This document shows, one piece after another, positions 29,474 to 38,344 of a stretch of 64,000 nucleotides of DNA. The notes beneath the pieces are model-generated. The model had not been told where the DNA came from. It made no database searches and saw only the letters and a list, made by a program, of their open reading frames with translations. This DNA comes from Gordonia mangrovi (GTDB taxonomy: Bacteria > Actinomycetota > Actinomycetes > Mycobacteriales > Mycobacteriaceae). The DNA is taken from NCBI RefSeq assembly GCF_024734075.1, contig NZ_CP102850.1, forward strand, positions 4,650,001 to 4,714,000. Direction: 5' to 3'. The position numbers were made by a program, and so were the translations under genes. How positions within the stretch are numbered: position 1 is the first letter of the stretch; every line of letters starts with the position of its first letter.

Positions 29474-32336
29474 GCAGGACCAGACCGAACTGGCCGGGCC
29501 GACGAGCCCGGTACCACCGCCGACAGCCGCATCCGAATCCGCCGAACAGCCACGACCGCGCGACCCCTGGGACTACCCGCGGCACTGGATCGCCGACGTG
29601 CTGGCCTCCGACGGCGGCGTCGTGCACCTGCGGCCGATCGTGCCGGACGACGCCGACCGCGTGGTCCGCTTCCACGGCGGCCTCTCCGAGCGCACGCGCT
29701 ACATGCGGTACTTCGGGCCCACGCCGACGCTGCCGCCGCGTGAGCTGGCGCGGATGACGACCGTCGACTACCAGAAGAGGGTGGCGCTGGTCGCCGTTCT
29801 GGGCGGCGAGATCATCGCGATCGGCGTCTACGAGGGGCTCGGTTTCGACGGCAAACCGGAATCGGCGGAAGTGGCGTTCGTCGTCGCAGACGACCACCAG
29901 GGTCGTGGCCTCGGTCCCATCCTGCTCGAACACCTCGCCGGTGCCGCCGCCGAGAACGGCTTCACCCGTTTCGAGGCCGAGGTGCTCAGCGAGAACCCGA
30001 ACATGGTCGCGGTGTTCCGCGACGCCGGTTACCAGTTGTCGCGCAATTTCGACGGCAGCACCGTGCACGTGGAATTCCTCATCGATCCGACCGAGGCGCT
30101 GCTGTCGGTTCGCAACGCCCGCGAACGAGCCTCGGAGGCGCGCAGTGTCGCCAACCTGCTGCGGCCGTCCTCGGTGGCCGTGATCGGCGCGTCCACCGAC
30201 CCCAAGAAAGTCGGCAATACGTTGCTGGCCAACATCATCGCCGGTGGCTTCACCGGCCCGGTGTTCCCGGTGAACGGGCCCGGCCCGGACACACAGTCGG
30301 AGTCGGAGCAGGGCACATCGGCGACCGGTCACGGCCGGCGCTCGCCGGGGCACCGGCACATCCGTCCCCGCCCACCCTCCGTGCGGGGTATCCGGGCCTA
30401 TCCCACGGTCCGCGACGTGCCCGACCCGGTGGACCTCGCAGTGGTCGCGGTACCGGCGGCGGTCGTCGACGACGTGCTCGACGACTGCCTGGTCAAAGGT
30501 GTGCGCACGCTGGTGGTGGTGTCCTCGGGTTTCGGCGAGAGCGGCGCGGCAGGGCTGGAGAGCGAGCGGCGGCTCGTCGAGCAGGCGCGCGAACACGGGA
30601 TGCGTCTGGTCGGCCCGAATGCGCTCGGGGTGGCCAACAACAGCGCCTCCATAGCCCTGAACGCCACACTGGCACCGCGGATTCCGGCGGCCGGTCGGGT
30701 GGGGTTCTTCTGCCAGTCCGGGGCCCTGGGTATCGCGATCCTCGACACCGCGGCGCGCCGGCAGATCGGGCTGTCGACGTTCGTCTCGGCGGGCAATCGC
30801 GCCGACGTCTCGGGCAACGACCTGTTGCAGTACTGGGACACCGACACCGATACCGATGTCGTGCTGCTCTATCTGGAGAGTTTCGGCAACCCGCGGAAGT
30901 TCTCCCGTATCGCCCGCCGGGTCTCCCGGTCCAAGCCGATCGTCGCGGTGAAGTCCGGCAAGGGAGCGATGACCGCCGCGCGTGCCGAACGGTCGTCGGC
31001 CGCCAGCCTCGACGACCGGATCGCGCAGATGGTGCTCGAACAGGCCGGCGTGATCCAGGTGCACTCGATCTCCGAACTCTTCGACTGCGCCACGCTCTTC
31101 GCCTACCAGCCGCTACCGCGGGGGCCACGCACCCGCATCATCGGGAATTCGTCGGTCCTGGGCAGCCTGGCAGCCGACACCGCCCGAGGTGGCGGACTGG
31201 AGGTGACCGACACGATCGACCTCGGCGCAGGCGCCAGTGAGGACGAATTCGAAGCAGCGGTCACCGACGCCATGCGCGACCCGGCCGTGGACGCGGTGAT
31301 CGTGGTGTTCGTGCCGCCGGTGGCGGTGGACGCCGACTGGCACGCTCGTGCGCTGATGGCGGCGGCGAACACACCCGACGCCGACGGCCCGAAGCCGATC
31401 GTGACGACGTTCCTGGCGGTGGAAGGCATCCCGCCGGGGCTGATGAAGCCCGGTGGCAACGGACTGCCGGAATGCGGTTCGATCCCGTCGTACGGCAGTC
31501 CCGAACGTGCGGCCACTGCGCTGGTGCGGGCCTGGCAGTACGCGCGATGGCGGCAACGGCCGGAACCGGAGATCCACCGGCCGGACGGAACCGATCCCGA
31601 GGGAGCGCGGATGTACGTGCGGGAGGTGATGGACCGGCACGACCGGGATGACGGCGGCGAGCCGACGGACACCCTCGGGCCGGTCGAGTCGGCGACGCTG
31701 TTGCGGGCCTACGGCATCGAGGTGGTGCCCTTCGCAGAGGTCTCGACGATGCACGAGGCGGCGGGCGCCGCCGAACGGTTCGGTTTCCCGGTGGCGGTCA
31801 AGGCCACCTCGCCGGTGTGGCGTGGTCGACTGGACCGCGAGGGAGCGCGGCTCGACCTGCCCGACGCGACGGCGGTGATCACCGCGTTCTCGGAGCTGAG
31901 CCAGCTGACCGGCGACGACCTGTTGCATGTACAGAAGATGGCGCCGAAGGGAATCGGCACGACGATCCGGGTGCGCGACGACCGCTCCTTCGGCTCGCTG
32001 ATCTCGTTCGGGTTGTCCGGCCGTACGTTCGATCTTCTCGGCGACCACGGCTATCGGGCGATACCGTTGACCCCGCTCGACGCCGAGGAGTTGCTCGACG
32101 AACCTCGGTCGGCGCCACTGTTGGGCGGTTACGCCGGAGAACCGCCGGTCGATCGGTCGGCGCTCACCGACCTGCTGATGCGCATCTCCACGCTGGTCGA
32201 TGACATTCCCGAGGTGCGGGAGGTGCTCTGCGATCCGATCCTGGCCTCGCCCGACGGTGCGGCGGTGCTCAACGCCGTGATACGCGTCGGTCCGGTGCCC
32301 ACACGTGCGGACACCGGACCCAGACGGTTGGCGTGA
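29466..32336 (+). CDS. GNAT acetyltransferase fused to NDP-forming acyl-CoA synthetase (Pat-like)
   Basis: 956 residues. GNAT domain N-terminal, about 55-215 (VVADDHQGRGLGPILLEHL is the acetyl-CoA loop). NDP-forming synthetase follows: CoA-binding Rossmann (SVAVIGASTDPKKVGNTL, about 240), ligase domain, and ATP-grasp from about 735 (LLRAYGIEVVPFAEV). The expected phospho-histidine segment (typically SHTGALAG) reads AERSSAASLDD, so synthetase activity is doubtful; this fits protein acetyltransferases that use the domain as a sensor. About 35 Arg/His/Ser-rich residues interrupt the Rossmann domain. The GTG start has GGAGGA 5 nt upstream and overlaps acuC. Confidence 0.9.
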   Translation: MTEQDQTELAGPTSPVPPPTAASESAEQPRPRDPWDYPRHWIADVLASDGGVVHLRPIVPDDADRVVRFHGGLSERTRYMRYFGPTPTLPPRELARMTTVDYQKRVALVAVLGGEIIAIGVYEGLGFDGKPESAEVAFVVADDHQGRGLGPILLEHLAGAAAENGFTRFEAEVLSENPNMVAVFRDAGYQLSRNFDGSTVHVEFLIDPTEALLSVRNARERASEARSVANLLRPSSVAVIGASTDPKKVGNTLLANIIAGGFTGPVFPVNGPGPDTQSESEQGTSATGHGRRSPGHRHIRPRPPSVRGIRAYPTVRDVPDPVDLAVVAVPAAVVDDVLDDCLVKGVRTLVVVSSGFGESGAAGLESERRLVEQAREHGMRLVGPNALGVANNSASIALNATLAPRIPAAGRVGFFCQSGALGIAILDTAARRQIGLSTFVSAGNRADVSGNDLLQYWDTDTDTDVVLLYLESFGNPRKFSRIARRVSRSKPIVAVKSGKGAMTAARAERSSAASLDDRIAQMVLEQAGVIQVHSISELFDCATLFAYQPLPRGPRTRIIGNSSVLGSLAADTARGGGLEVTDTIDLGAGASEDEFEAAVTDAMRDPAVDAVIVVFVPPVAVDADWHARALMAAANTPDADGPKPIVTTFLAVEGIPPGLMKPGGNGLPECGSIPSYGSPERAATALVRAWQYARWRQRPEPEIHRPDGTDPEGARMYVREVMDRHDRDDGGEPTDTLGPVESATLLRAYGIEVVPFAEVSTMHEAAGAAERFGFPVAVKATSPVWRGRLDREGARLDLPDATAVITAFSELSQLTGDDLLHVQKMAPKGIGTTIRVRDDRSFGSLISFGLSGRTFDLLGDHGYRAIPLTPLDAEELLDEPRSAPLLGGYAGEPPVDRSALTDLLMRISTLVDDIPEVREVLCDPILASPDGAAVLNAVIRVGPVPTRADTGPRRLA

Positions 32337-32358
32337 ACCGGTTCCTGGCGGGAACGGT
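32337..32358. terminator. weak hairpin between the acyltransferase gene and sigB
   Basis: ACC(G)GTTCC and GGAACGGT form an 8-bp stem with one bulge and a 5-nt loop between convergent stops. There is no T-tract. Confidence 0.45.
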
Positions 32359-32368
32359 CGGGAGCTGA

Positions 32369-33400
32369 TCAGCTGGCGTAGGCGCGCAGCCGTTCGGCGC
32401 GCTCACCCTGGCGCAGCTTGCCCATGACCTCGCGCTCGATCTGACGGACGCGTTCACGGGACAAACCGAACATCCGACCGATCTGATCGAGAGTGCGCGG
32501 CTGACCGTCGTCGAGGCCGTAGCGCATCCGGATGACCTGCTGCTCACGTTCGTCGAGAGTGGCCAGCACCGAACGGATGTCGGAGTGTAGCAACCCGGCG
32601 ATCACCGCGTTCTCCGCCGAGGTGGCCTCGGCGTCCTCGATGAAGTCCCCGAGCGGTGCCTCTTCGTCGTTGCCGACGGGCATGTCGAGGCTCACCGGGT
32701 CACGGCTGTGGTCGAGGAGATCGGCGATCTTCTCCGCCGGAATACCCGACTCGTTGGCCAATTCCTCGTCGGTGGCCTCCCGGCCGAGCTGCTGATGCAA
32801 CTCCCGCTTGATCCGGGCGAGCTTGTTCACCTGCTCGACCAGATGGACGGGCAGCCGGATCGTGCGGCTCTGATCGGCCATGCCGCGGGTGATCGCCTGT
32901 CGAATCCACCACGTCGCATACGTGGAGAACTTGAACCCCTTGGCGTAGTCGAACTTCTCCATCGCGCGGATCAGACCGAGGTTGCCCTCCTGGATCAGAT
33001 CCAGCAGCGGCATCCCGCGTCCGGTGTAGCGCTTGGCCAGCGACACCACGAGGCGGAGGTTGGCCTCGAGCAAGTGTGCACGCGCATATTCGCCCTCCCG
33101 GACGATGACGGCGAGGTCACGCTTCTTGGTGGCCGAGAGGCGCTTCTTGGTGGCCAGCAGATGTTTCGCGTAGAGACCGGCCTCGATCTGCTTGGCCAGT
33201 TCGACCTCTTGCTCGGCGTTGAGCAGAGCGGTGCGGCCGATGCCGTTGAGATAGACGCGAACGAGGTCGGCTGCCGGGGACTGGGCGTCGAGATCCTGCT
33301 CCGTCATCGGGGGACGGATGGTGCGGGCGGGATCCTCGGCTACTCCAGTGGTCGTGGTCGCAGTGGTCGTGGTCGGGCGTGCAACTGTCGAGCGTGACAT
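32369..33400 (-). CDS. sigB: RNA polymerase sigma factor SigB
   Basis: 343-residue group 2 sigma-70 factor. Region 1.2 (DLVRVYLNGIGRTALLNAEQ), region 2 (ANLRLVVSLAKRYTGRGMPL, FDYAKGFKFSTYATWWIRQA), region 3, and region 4.2 HTH (TLDQIGRMFGLSRERVRQIE). It lacks the long acidic/basic N-terminus of SigA, which is encoded 6.6 kb away, hence SigB. The start at 33400 has AGGAGG 5 nt upstream. In mycobacteria it is a stress and stationary-phase factor, and an ECF-type promoter lies directly before it. Confidence 0.95.
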   Translation of the reverse strand: MSRSTVARPTTTTATTTTGVAEDPARTIRPPMTEQDLDAQSPAADLVRVYLNGIGRTALLNAEQEVELAKQIEAGLYAKHLLATKKRLSATKKRDLAVIVREGEYARAHLLEANLRLVVSLAKRYTGRGMPLLDLIQEGNLGLIRAMEKFDYAKGFKFSTYATWWIRQAITRGMADQSRTIRLPVHLVEQVNKLARIKRELHQQLGREATDEELANESGIPAEKIADLLDHSRDPVSLDMPVGNDEEAPLGDFIEDAEATSAENAVIAGLLHSDIRSVLATLDEREQQVIRMRYGLDDGQPRTLDQIGRMFGLSRERVRQIEREVMGKLRQGERAERLRAYAS

Positions 33401-33435
33401 TCGGCCTCCTGACGTGAAGTGCGTACATCGGGTTC

Positions 33436-33462
33436 AACGCTGACCGGTGGGGGAAAGTTCCC
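33436..33462 (-). promoter_or_regulatory. ECF (SigE/SigH-type) promoter of sigB
   Basis: On the minus strand, GGGAAC (33462-33457), 17-bp spacer, CGTT (33439-33436) continuing GAA. This is the GGAAC-N16-18-CGTT pattern of SigE/SigH-type ECF promoters. It predicts a start near 33429 and a leader of about 30 nt containing the AGGAGG. Confidence 0.8.
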
Positions 33463-33487
33463 GGGAGAACCGGGGCCCGACGGCCTC

Positions 33488-33505
33488 GCTGGTGACTTGA
33501 CCAGC
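33488..33505. promoter_or_regulatory. palindrome upstream of the sigB promoter
   Basis: GCTGGT-GACTTG-ACCAGC is a perfect 6+6 inverted repeat centred about 67 bp upstream of the predicted sigB start. It could be a dimeric regulator's site or simply a hairpin downstream of the DUF3099 gene. Confidence 0.35.
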
Positions 33506-33557
33506 AGTTTTTCCCGGCGATGCAGCCGGGCACATGAGAACTTGCTGAGAGTGTGGG

Positions 33558-33983
33558 TCAGCGGGAACGTCGGTCGCGCTCGGCGCGTGAGGTCGTGTCC
33601 GACGGGTCGGCGGTGGAGTCGACGAGGCGCGAATCGAGGATCTGATGGGGTCCCTCGAGCGGTGCCGGCCCGATCACCGAGTGATCGACGCCGTATCGAT
33701 ACTGCGGCACCTCGCCGCGCTTGCGCGGAGGCCGGTCGTTGGCGATGAGCACGGCGATCCACGGAATCGGGATGGAGGCGGCGACGATGGCGAGCGCGAG
33801 CAAACCGTTTCCGGTGGCGCTGTAGACGATCCCGGCGATCACGAGAGCCGGTACCCGGAAGGCCATCAAGGTCAGGTACTTGCGCACACGCGCCCGGTGC
33901 TGGTCGTCGAGCGACTGTTGCGCACCGGTGATCAGAAAGGCCTGGGGCTCGGTTCCGTGCCCCGTCGATCCTTCTCTGCTCAT
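33558..33983 (-). CDS. DUF3099 membrane protein
   Basis: 141 residues. N-terminal soluble part with LITGAQQSLDDQHRARVRKY, then two adjacent transmembrane helices (about 53-70 and 72-92: FRVPALVIAGIVYSATGNGL, LALAIVAASIPIPWIAVLIA), then an Arg/Pro/Asp-rich cytoplasmic tail (PQYRYGVDHSVIGP). This is a typical actinobacterial DUF3099 protein of unknown function. The ATG at 33983 is chosen over the in-frame 34022. It is upstream of and co-oriented with sigB, 157 bp apart, but sigB has its own promoter. Confidence 0.82.
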   Translation of the reverse strand: MSREGSTGHGTEPQAFLITGAQQSLDDQHRARVRKYLTLMAFRVPALVIAGIVYSATGNGLLALAIVAASIPIPWIAVLIANDRPPRKRGEVPQYRYGVDHSVIGPAPLEGPHQILDSRLVDSTADPSDTTSRAERDRRSR

Positions 33984-34102
33984 ATGTCCACCATCCCACT
34001 TTGCCGCCGCGGATGCACTCACGGGTCATCCGCATCGAGCTCGCCGGTCGAGGTCTCACATCGGTCATTCGTAGCCGCATCCCTTTCGGCGTTGTGGTGG
34101 CG

Positions 34103-34108
34103 CACAAT
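34103..34108 (+). promoter_or_regulatory. -10 element of leaderless promoter for the DUF3039 gene
   Basis: CACAAT, 7 nt before ATG 34116. It supports this start rather than ATG 34107. Confidence 0.45.
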
Positions 34109-34115
34109 GGTCGGT

Positions 34116-34385
34116 ATGGGAACTGAGACAATCGAGCGGCCGGACCTCGACGAGCGGACCGACGTCGACGAACGGCCCGATGCCGACACCACCGATCACG
34201 GCGATGACGATCGCCCAAAGTTCTTCCACTACGTGAAGAAGGACAGGATCGCCGAGAGCGCCGTCATGGGTAATCACGTGGTGGCCTTGTGTGGAGAGAC
34301 ATTCCCCGTCACCCGCTCGGCCAAACCCGGATCGCCGGTCTGTCCGAAATGCAAGAAGATCTACAACCGCATGCGCAAGGAATGA
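34116..34385 (+). CDS. DUF3039 small protein
   Basis: 89 residues: a variable acidic N-terminus (GTETIERPDLDERTDVDE), then the conserved block FFHYVKKDRIAESAVMG, VVALCGETFPVTRSAKPGSP and CPKCKKIYNRM. Three cysteines (one CGE and one CPxC) suggest a zinc-ribbon-like knuckle. The family is small, widely conserved in actinobacteria, and uncharacterised. The start matches homologues that begin with a Thr/Glu-Arg motif (MxTxTIER). Confidence 0.86.
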   Translation: MGTETIERPDLDERTDVDERPDADTTDHGDDDRPKFFHYVKKDRIAESAVMGNHVVALCGETFPVTRSAKPGSPVCPKCKKIYNRMRKE

Positions 34386-34449
34386 GATCTGATGCGCAGG
34401 TGACCGAGGTCTCGCGCCGAGTGATGCAGCCCTCCGACGGAGCGCGGCC

Positions 34450-35952
34450 TCAGTCCGACGGGGTATCCGGCGGCGGGCGTCGCGACGGTGTCCGCCCCCG
34501 TCGGATCGGTCCCGAGGCCAATCGGTCCGGCAGTGTCTTGAGCTGACCGGTCATCTCCGCGGTCTGCGAGGAGACCCAGTCGCGCATCTGCGCCGAGACG
34601 GGCGGTTTCGCGGGCCAGAATTCCTGCACGGCGGCGTTGAATTCGGCCCCGATCACGATTGCGAACCCGAGGAAGAACGTGAACAGCAGGAACGCGACCG
34701 GCGTCGCCAGCGCGCCGTAGCTGTATCCGGCTCGGGTGAGTTCGGTCAGGTATATGCGGAGGATGTAGCTCGCCACCCAGAAGAAGATGCCGGCGACCAC
34801 GGCGCCGCCGACCAGGCGGTGCCAAGGCAGCGGATTGGGCAGGGCCAGGTGGTACAGGGTGGTGAGCATGACCAGCAGCAGCACGGCCACGAACGGGAAG
34901 TAGCCGAAATCGATCAGCTGGGTGATGATCGGGTCCCACGAGTCGGGCACGATCTCGTGGAGGTAGTTGGGGCCGAGCGCGACCAGCGGCAACACGAACA
35001 CCGACGCGATCAGAAACCCCATGTAGAGGAACAGCGCGAAGAAGCGTTGCCACACCGGGTTGCGCACCTCATGCTGACCGTGGGCGCGCACGATCGAGGC
35101 GACGAAACACGACACCGCCGACGAACCGGCCCACAGCGAGACGAGGAAACCCGCCGAGATGACGACCACCCGGCCACGGCCGAGCACGTTGTCGACCGTG
35201 GGACGGATGATCTCGTCGACGACATTGCCGGAGAACGTGCGGTCGGCGAAGGCGATGATGCGCTCGTAGATGACGTCGACCGTGTCCGGCCCGAACCAGC
35301 CGGCGATGTAGCCGACGCTGCCCAGCAGACCGAGCAGCAGCGGCGGCAGCGACAGGGCCTGCCAGAACGCTCCTTGTGCCGCCATCCCCACGATGCCGTC
35401 ATCCCATGCCTTGACGATGGTGCGCCACACGACGCGGTGCAGGTTGCGCACGACTGGTCGACCCACCGTGGGCGGGGTCTTGGCGGCCGGGTGGTCGAGA
35501 CCCCGGTCGGTCGGAGCGTCAGCGGCCGATCCCGGTGCGCGGGCTCCGGTGGCGTCGGATGGTTCGTCCTCGGGTCCGGTGCCCGCCGACGGGGTCGCGC
35601 TCAGTGGCCGAGCGGGTGGTCCGGGCGGCACTCCCGGCGTCGGCCGAGGTGCCAGCGGGCGGGTGGGGCTCGTGTCGTCGATCGGTGCGGTCGGTGATGT
35701 CGGAGTCGGTGATGTCGGGGGTGGGGACGGTGGGACGCGACGTCGACGCGCATCGCGGGGTACGCCGGGCGGCACCGGCGCAGCCGGGCCCGGATGTGCA
35801 GCACCGGCCGACGACTCGGGGTCCTCGGTGATCGGTACTGGGTTGCGGTGTCGACTGCTGATGGCTCTAGCATCCCTGATCGGCCACCGAAACGGGGCAA
35901 CCGGTCCCCACCTGGTGTGCCGTCGCCGACCGTCGGTCGCCTCCGGGACCAA
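34450..35952 (-). CDS. YihY/virulence factor BrkB-family membrane protein
   Basis: About 500 residues as the open frame allows. Residues about 30-150 are Pro/Ser/Thr-rich and disordered. From about 190, six transmembrane segments with YihY features: the amphipathic MAAQGAFWQALSLPPLLLGL start, ISAGFLVSLWAGSSAVSCF, the LYHLALPNP loop, and YSYGALATPVAFLLFTFF. A basic tail follows. Function unknown (once annotated RNase BN, now considered wrong). The start is uncertain: TTG 35952 and an internal GTG at 35775 are possible, and no clear Shine-Dalgarno was found. Confidence 0.82.
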   Translation of the reverse strand: MVPEATDGRRRHTRWGPVAPFRWPIRDARAISSRHRNPVPITEDPESSAGAAHPGPAAPVPPGVPRDARRRRVPPSPPPTSPTPTSPTAPIDDTSPTRPLAPRPTPGVPPGPPARPLSATPSAGTGPEDEPSDATGARAPGSAADAPTDRGLDHPAAKTPPTVGRPVVRNLHRVVWRTIVKAWDDGIVGMAAQGAFWQALSLPPLLLGLLGSVGYIAGWFGPDTVDVIYERIIAFADRTFSGNVVDEIIRPTVDNVLGRGRVVVISAGFLVSLWAGSSAVSCFVASIVRAHGQHEVRNPVWQRFFALFLYMGFLIASVFVLPLVALGPNYLHEIVPDSWDPIITQLIDFGYFPFVAVLLLVMLTTLYHLALPNPLPWHRLVGGAVVAGIFFWVASYILRIYLTELTRAGYSYGALATPVAFLLFTFFLGFAIVIGAEFNAAVQEFWPAKPPVSAQMRDWVSSQTAEMTGQLKTLPDRLASGPIRRGRTPSRRPPPDTPSD

Positions 35953-36103
35953 CGCGCGTCAACCGGGAAGCCGGAGGGCGCTCCCGCTAGAATTGCTCGC
36001 GTCCCCTCCGTCGGTCTCGATCCGGTGAGGGGACATTTCATGCCCACCGAATGAGTCCGGTAGGGACAGTCCGGTCAGACCAGGTGTCAGGAGCAGTGCA
36101 CGA

Positions 36104-37843
36104 GTGACTTCAGCAGCCGACGGCCCGGCAGCCGAGGAAACATCCATCCCCCCGGGACCGCCACTACGCGCGTGGCAGCGGCGGGCGTTGACCAAATACC
36201 TCACCCGCCGACCGGTCGACTTCATGGCGGTCGCGACGCCCGGAGCGGGGAAGACCACCTTTGGTCTGCGCGTGGCCCGCGAACTGCTCGACGATCGCAC
36301 CGTCGAGCAGATCGCCGTGGTCGCCCCGACCGAACACCTCAAGCATCAGTGGGCCGAGGCGGCCGCTCGGGTGGGAATCGCCCTGGACTCGAACTTCCGC
36401 AACGCCACCGGCCAGACCAGCTCGGACTATCACGGCGTGGTGCTGACCTACGCCCAGGTGGCGGCCCATCCGTCGCGTCACCGGGTCCGCACCGAGAACC
36501 GTCGCACCCTGGTCATCCTCGACGAGATCCATCACGGCGGCGATGCGAAATCCTGGGGTGACGCGATCCGGGAGGCCTTCTCCGACGCCACCCGACGGCT
36601 GGCGCTCACCGGTACCCCGTTCCGTTCGGACGACTCGCCCATCCCGTTCGTGACCTACGAACCGGAGGCCGGCGGGGTGCTGCGATCGGTGGCCGATCAC
36701 ACCTACGGGTATGCCGATGCGCTGGCCGACGGCGTCGTCCGACCCGTCATGTTCCTCGCCTACAGCGGCCAGGCCAGCTGGCGAACGAGTGCCGGGGAGG
36801 AGTTCACCGCTCGCCTGGGTGAGCCGCTGTCGGCGGAGCACACCGCCCGAGCGTGGCGGACGGCGTTGGATCCGCACGGCGACTGGATTCCGTCGGTACT
36901 CGAGGCCGCCAGCACCCGGCTGCGTCAGCTTCGCGCGGGCGGCATGGCCGATGCCGGCGGGCTCGTGATCGCCACCGACCAGGCGGTCGCCCGCGACTAC
37001 GCCGAGCTGCTCACGTCGATCACCGGGACCCGGCCCACGCTGGTGCTGTCCGACGATCCGAAGTCGTCGTCGCGCATCGCCGAGTTCGCGGCATCGCGCG
37101 ATGAATGGATGGTCGCGGTGCGCATGGTGTCCGAAGGTGTCGACGTCCCGCGGCTCGCGGTGGGCGTGTACGCGACCAGTTCGTCGACGCCGCTGTTCTT
37201 CGCCCAGGCGATCGGCCGGTTCGTGCGCTCGCGGCGCCCGGGCGAGACCGCCAGCGTGTTCCTGCCGTCGGTTCCGGTGCTCCTCGATCTGGCCTCCAAG
37301 ATGGAGGCCGAACGCGATCACGTCCTGGGAAAACCCCACCGGGAGAGCGACGGCCTCGACGATGGCCTGCTGATCGACGCCAACAAGCAGCAGGATGAAC
37401 CGGGCGAGGAGGAGAAGGCGTTCCAGTCGTTGCACGCCGACGCCGAACTCGACCAGCTCATCTTCGACGGGGCCTCCTACGGTACGGCGACATTCTCGGG
37501 CAGCGACGAGGAGGAGGACTACCTGGGCCTACCGGGTCTGCTGGACGCCGAGCAGGTCCGTGAACTGTTGCGCAAGCGGCAGGCCGATCAGATGGCGCAA
37601 CGGTCCGCGGCCGGGCCCGCCCAGGTGATCGAGACCTCAGCGCCCGCGCGCCCGGCCGGGGAGAATCTGCACGCGCTGCGCAAGGAACTCAACACACTCG
37701 TGGCGATGCATCACCACCGCACCGGCAAACCGCACGGCATGGTGCACAACGAACTGCGTGAGCGTCTGGGCGGCCCGCCGACGGCGATGGCGACCGCCGA
37801 GCAACTCCGAGAGCGGATCTCGGCGCTACGTACCTGGCGCTGA
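36104..37843 (+). CDS. SF2 DEAD/DEAH-type helicase
   Basis: 579 residues. Motif I VATPGAGKTTFG (about 44-55), Ia VVAPTEHLKHQW, II as DEIHH (VILDEIHHGGD), III ALTGTPFRSDDSPIPF, and motif VI FAQAIGRFVRSRRPGET. The arrangement resembles the type III restriction/UvrB-like 'ResIII' group. A C-terminal region with acidic stretches (DEPGEEEKAF, GSDEEEDYLG) ends in a helical block (ALRKELNTLVAMHHHRTGKP). No nuclease or methylase partner is adjacent, so a restriction role is not supported. GTG 36104 has AGGAG about 11 nt upstream. Confidence 0.87.
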   Translation: MTSAADGPAAEETSIPPGPPLRAWQRRALTKYLTRRPVDFMAVATPGAGKTTFGLRVARELLDDRTVEQIAVVAPTEHLKHQWAEAAARVGIALDSNFRNATGQTSSDYHGVVLTYAQVAAHPSRHRVRTENRRTLVILDEIHHGGDAKSWGDAIREAFSDATRRLALTGTPFRSDDSPIPFVTYEPEAGGVLRSVADHTYGYADALADGVVRPVMFLAYSGQASWRTSAGEEFTARLGEPLSAEHTARAWRTALDPHGDWIPSVLEAASTRLRQLRAGGMADAGGLVIATDQAVARDYAELLTSITGTRPTLVLSDDPKSSSRIAEFAASRDEWMVAVRMVSEGVDVPRLAVGVYATSSSTPLFFAQAIGRFVRSRRPGETASVFLPSVPVLLDLASKMEAERDHVLGKPHRESDGLDDGLLIDANKQQDEPGEEEKAFQSLHADAELDQLIFDGASYGTATFSGSDEEEDYLGLPGLLDAEQVRELLRKRQADQMAQRSAAGPAQVIETSAPARPAGENLHALRKELNTLVAMHHHRTGKPHGMVHNELRERLGGPPTAMATAEQLRERISALRTWR

Positions 37844-37871
37844 GGCGCGTCCGACGTCACGTGAAACGACA

Positions 37872-37905
37872 GCGACCCGGCCGGAACACTCCCGGGCCGG
37901 GTCGC
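37872..37905. terminator. bidirectional hairpin terminator
   Basis: Perfect 11-bp stem GCGACCCGGCC / GGCCGGGTCGC with a 12-nt loop, between the convergent helicase and DUF7455 genes. Confidence 0.8.
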
Positions 37906-37923
37906 GATGTCGTCTCGGACGAT

Positions 37924-38127
37924 TCAGACCAATTCTTCGCTCGACTCCACGACTGCGGACAGCTCCACGAGCTTGGCCTCGTGCTCGTTGAAGTGGTGGC
38001 GGCAGAAGAGAAGCTCGCCACCGGCGGGCAGCACGGCCCGCACCTTGGCGGCCGCACCGCATCGATCACAGCGATCGGCGGCGGTCAGCGGCATGGAGAT
38101 CGGGGCTGTGGTGGCTGTGTCTGACAT
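37924..38127 (-). CDS. DUF7455 small zinc-binding protein
   Basis: 67 residues. C20 and C23 (DRCDRCGA) with C42 and H44/H45 (LFCRHHFNEHE) form a likely treble-clef or ribbon zinc site. The C-terminus is a short helix. The family is common in actinobacteria and uncharacterised. ATG 38127 is preceded by GGAGGA at good spacing. The 217-bp region between it and the exporter gene holds no other ORF I would support, only a weak 7-bp inverted repeat (38260-38290). Confidence 0.83.
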   Translation of the reverse strand: MSDTATTAPISMPLTAADRCDRCGAAAKVRAVLPAGGELLFCRHHFNEHEAKLVELSAVVESSEELV

Positions 38128-38344
38128 AGTTCCTCCGTCCCGGTCCGGCGTTGGCGTCGTTGCCGGTCGCCTTTCCCTTCGTGAGCCGACACATCGGTCT
38201 GATGCGTCACCCTCACCCTTTCAGACGTATGGGCGTTTCGTATTGTTCCGCGGGTCGCCCGGGTGTGTCGTCACTCACCGTTAACACCCGCTGCGCCAGC
38301 GGCAACACGCCCTCAATCCGAGTTTACGTGTCCTGAGATGCGGC

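Noticed and set aside
29373..31064. 563-codon minus-strand ORF opposite the acyltransferase gene
   Set aside because: Antisense to clear GNAT/synthetase coding sequence; no domains, His/Arg/Asp-rich.
36104..37843. restriction/defence system around the SF2 helicase
   Set aside because: No methylase, nuclease or defence gene nearby; neighbours are core genes.
38260..38290. 7-bp inverted repeat CGGGTGT/ACACCCG
   Set aside because: 17-nt loop, no flanking gene end at the right place, no T-run; too weak to call.
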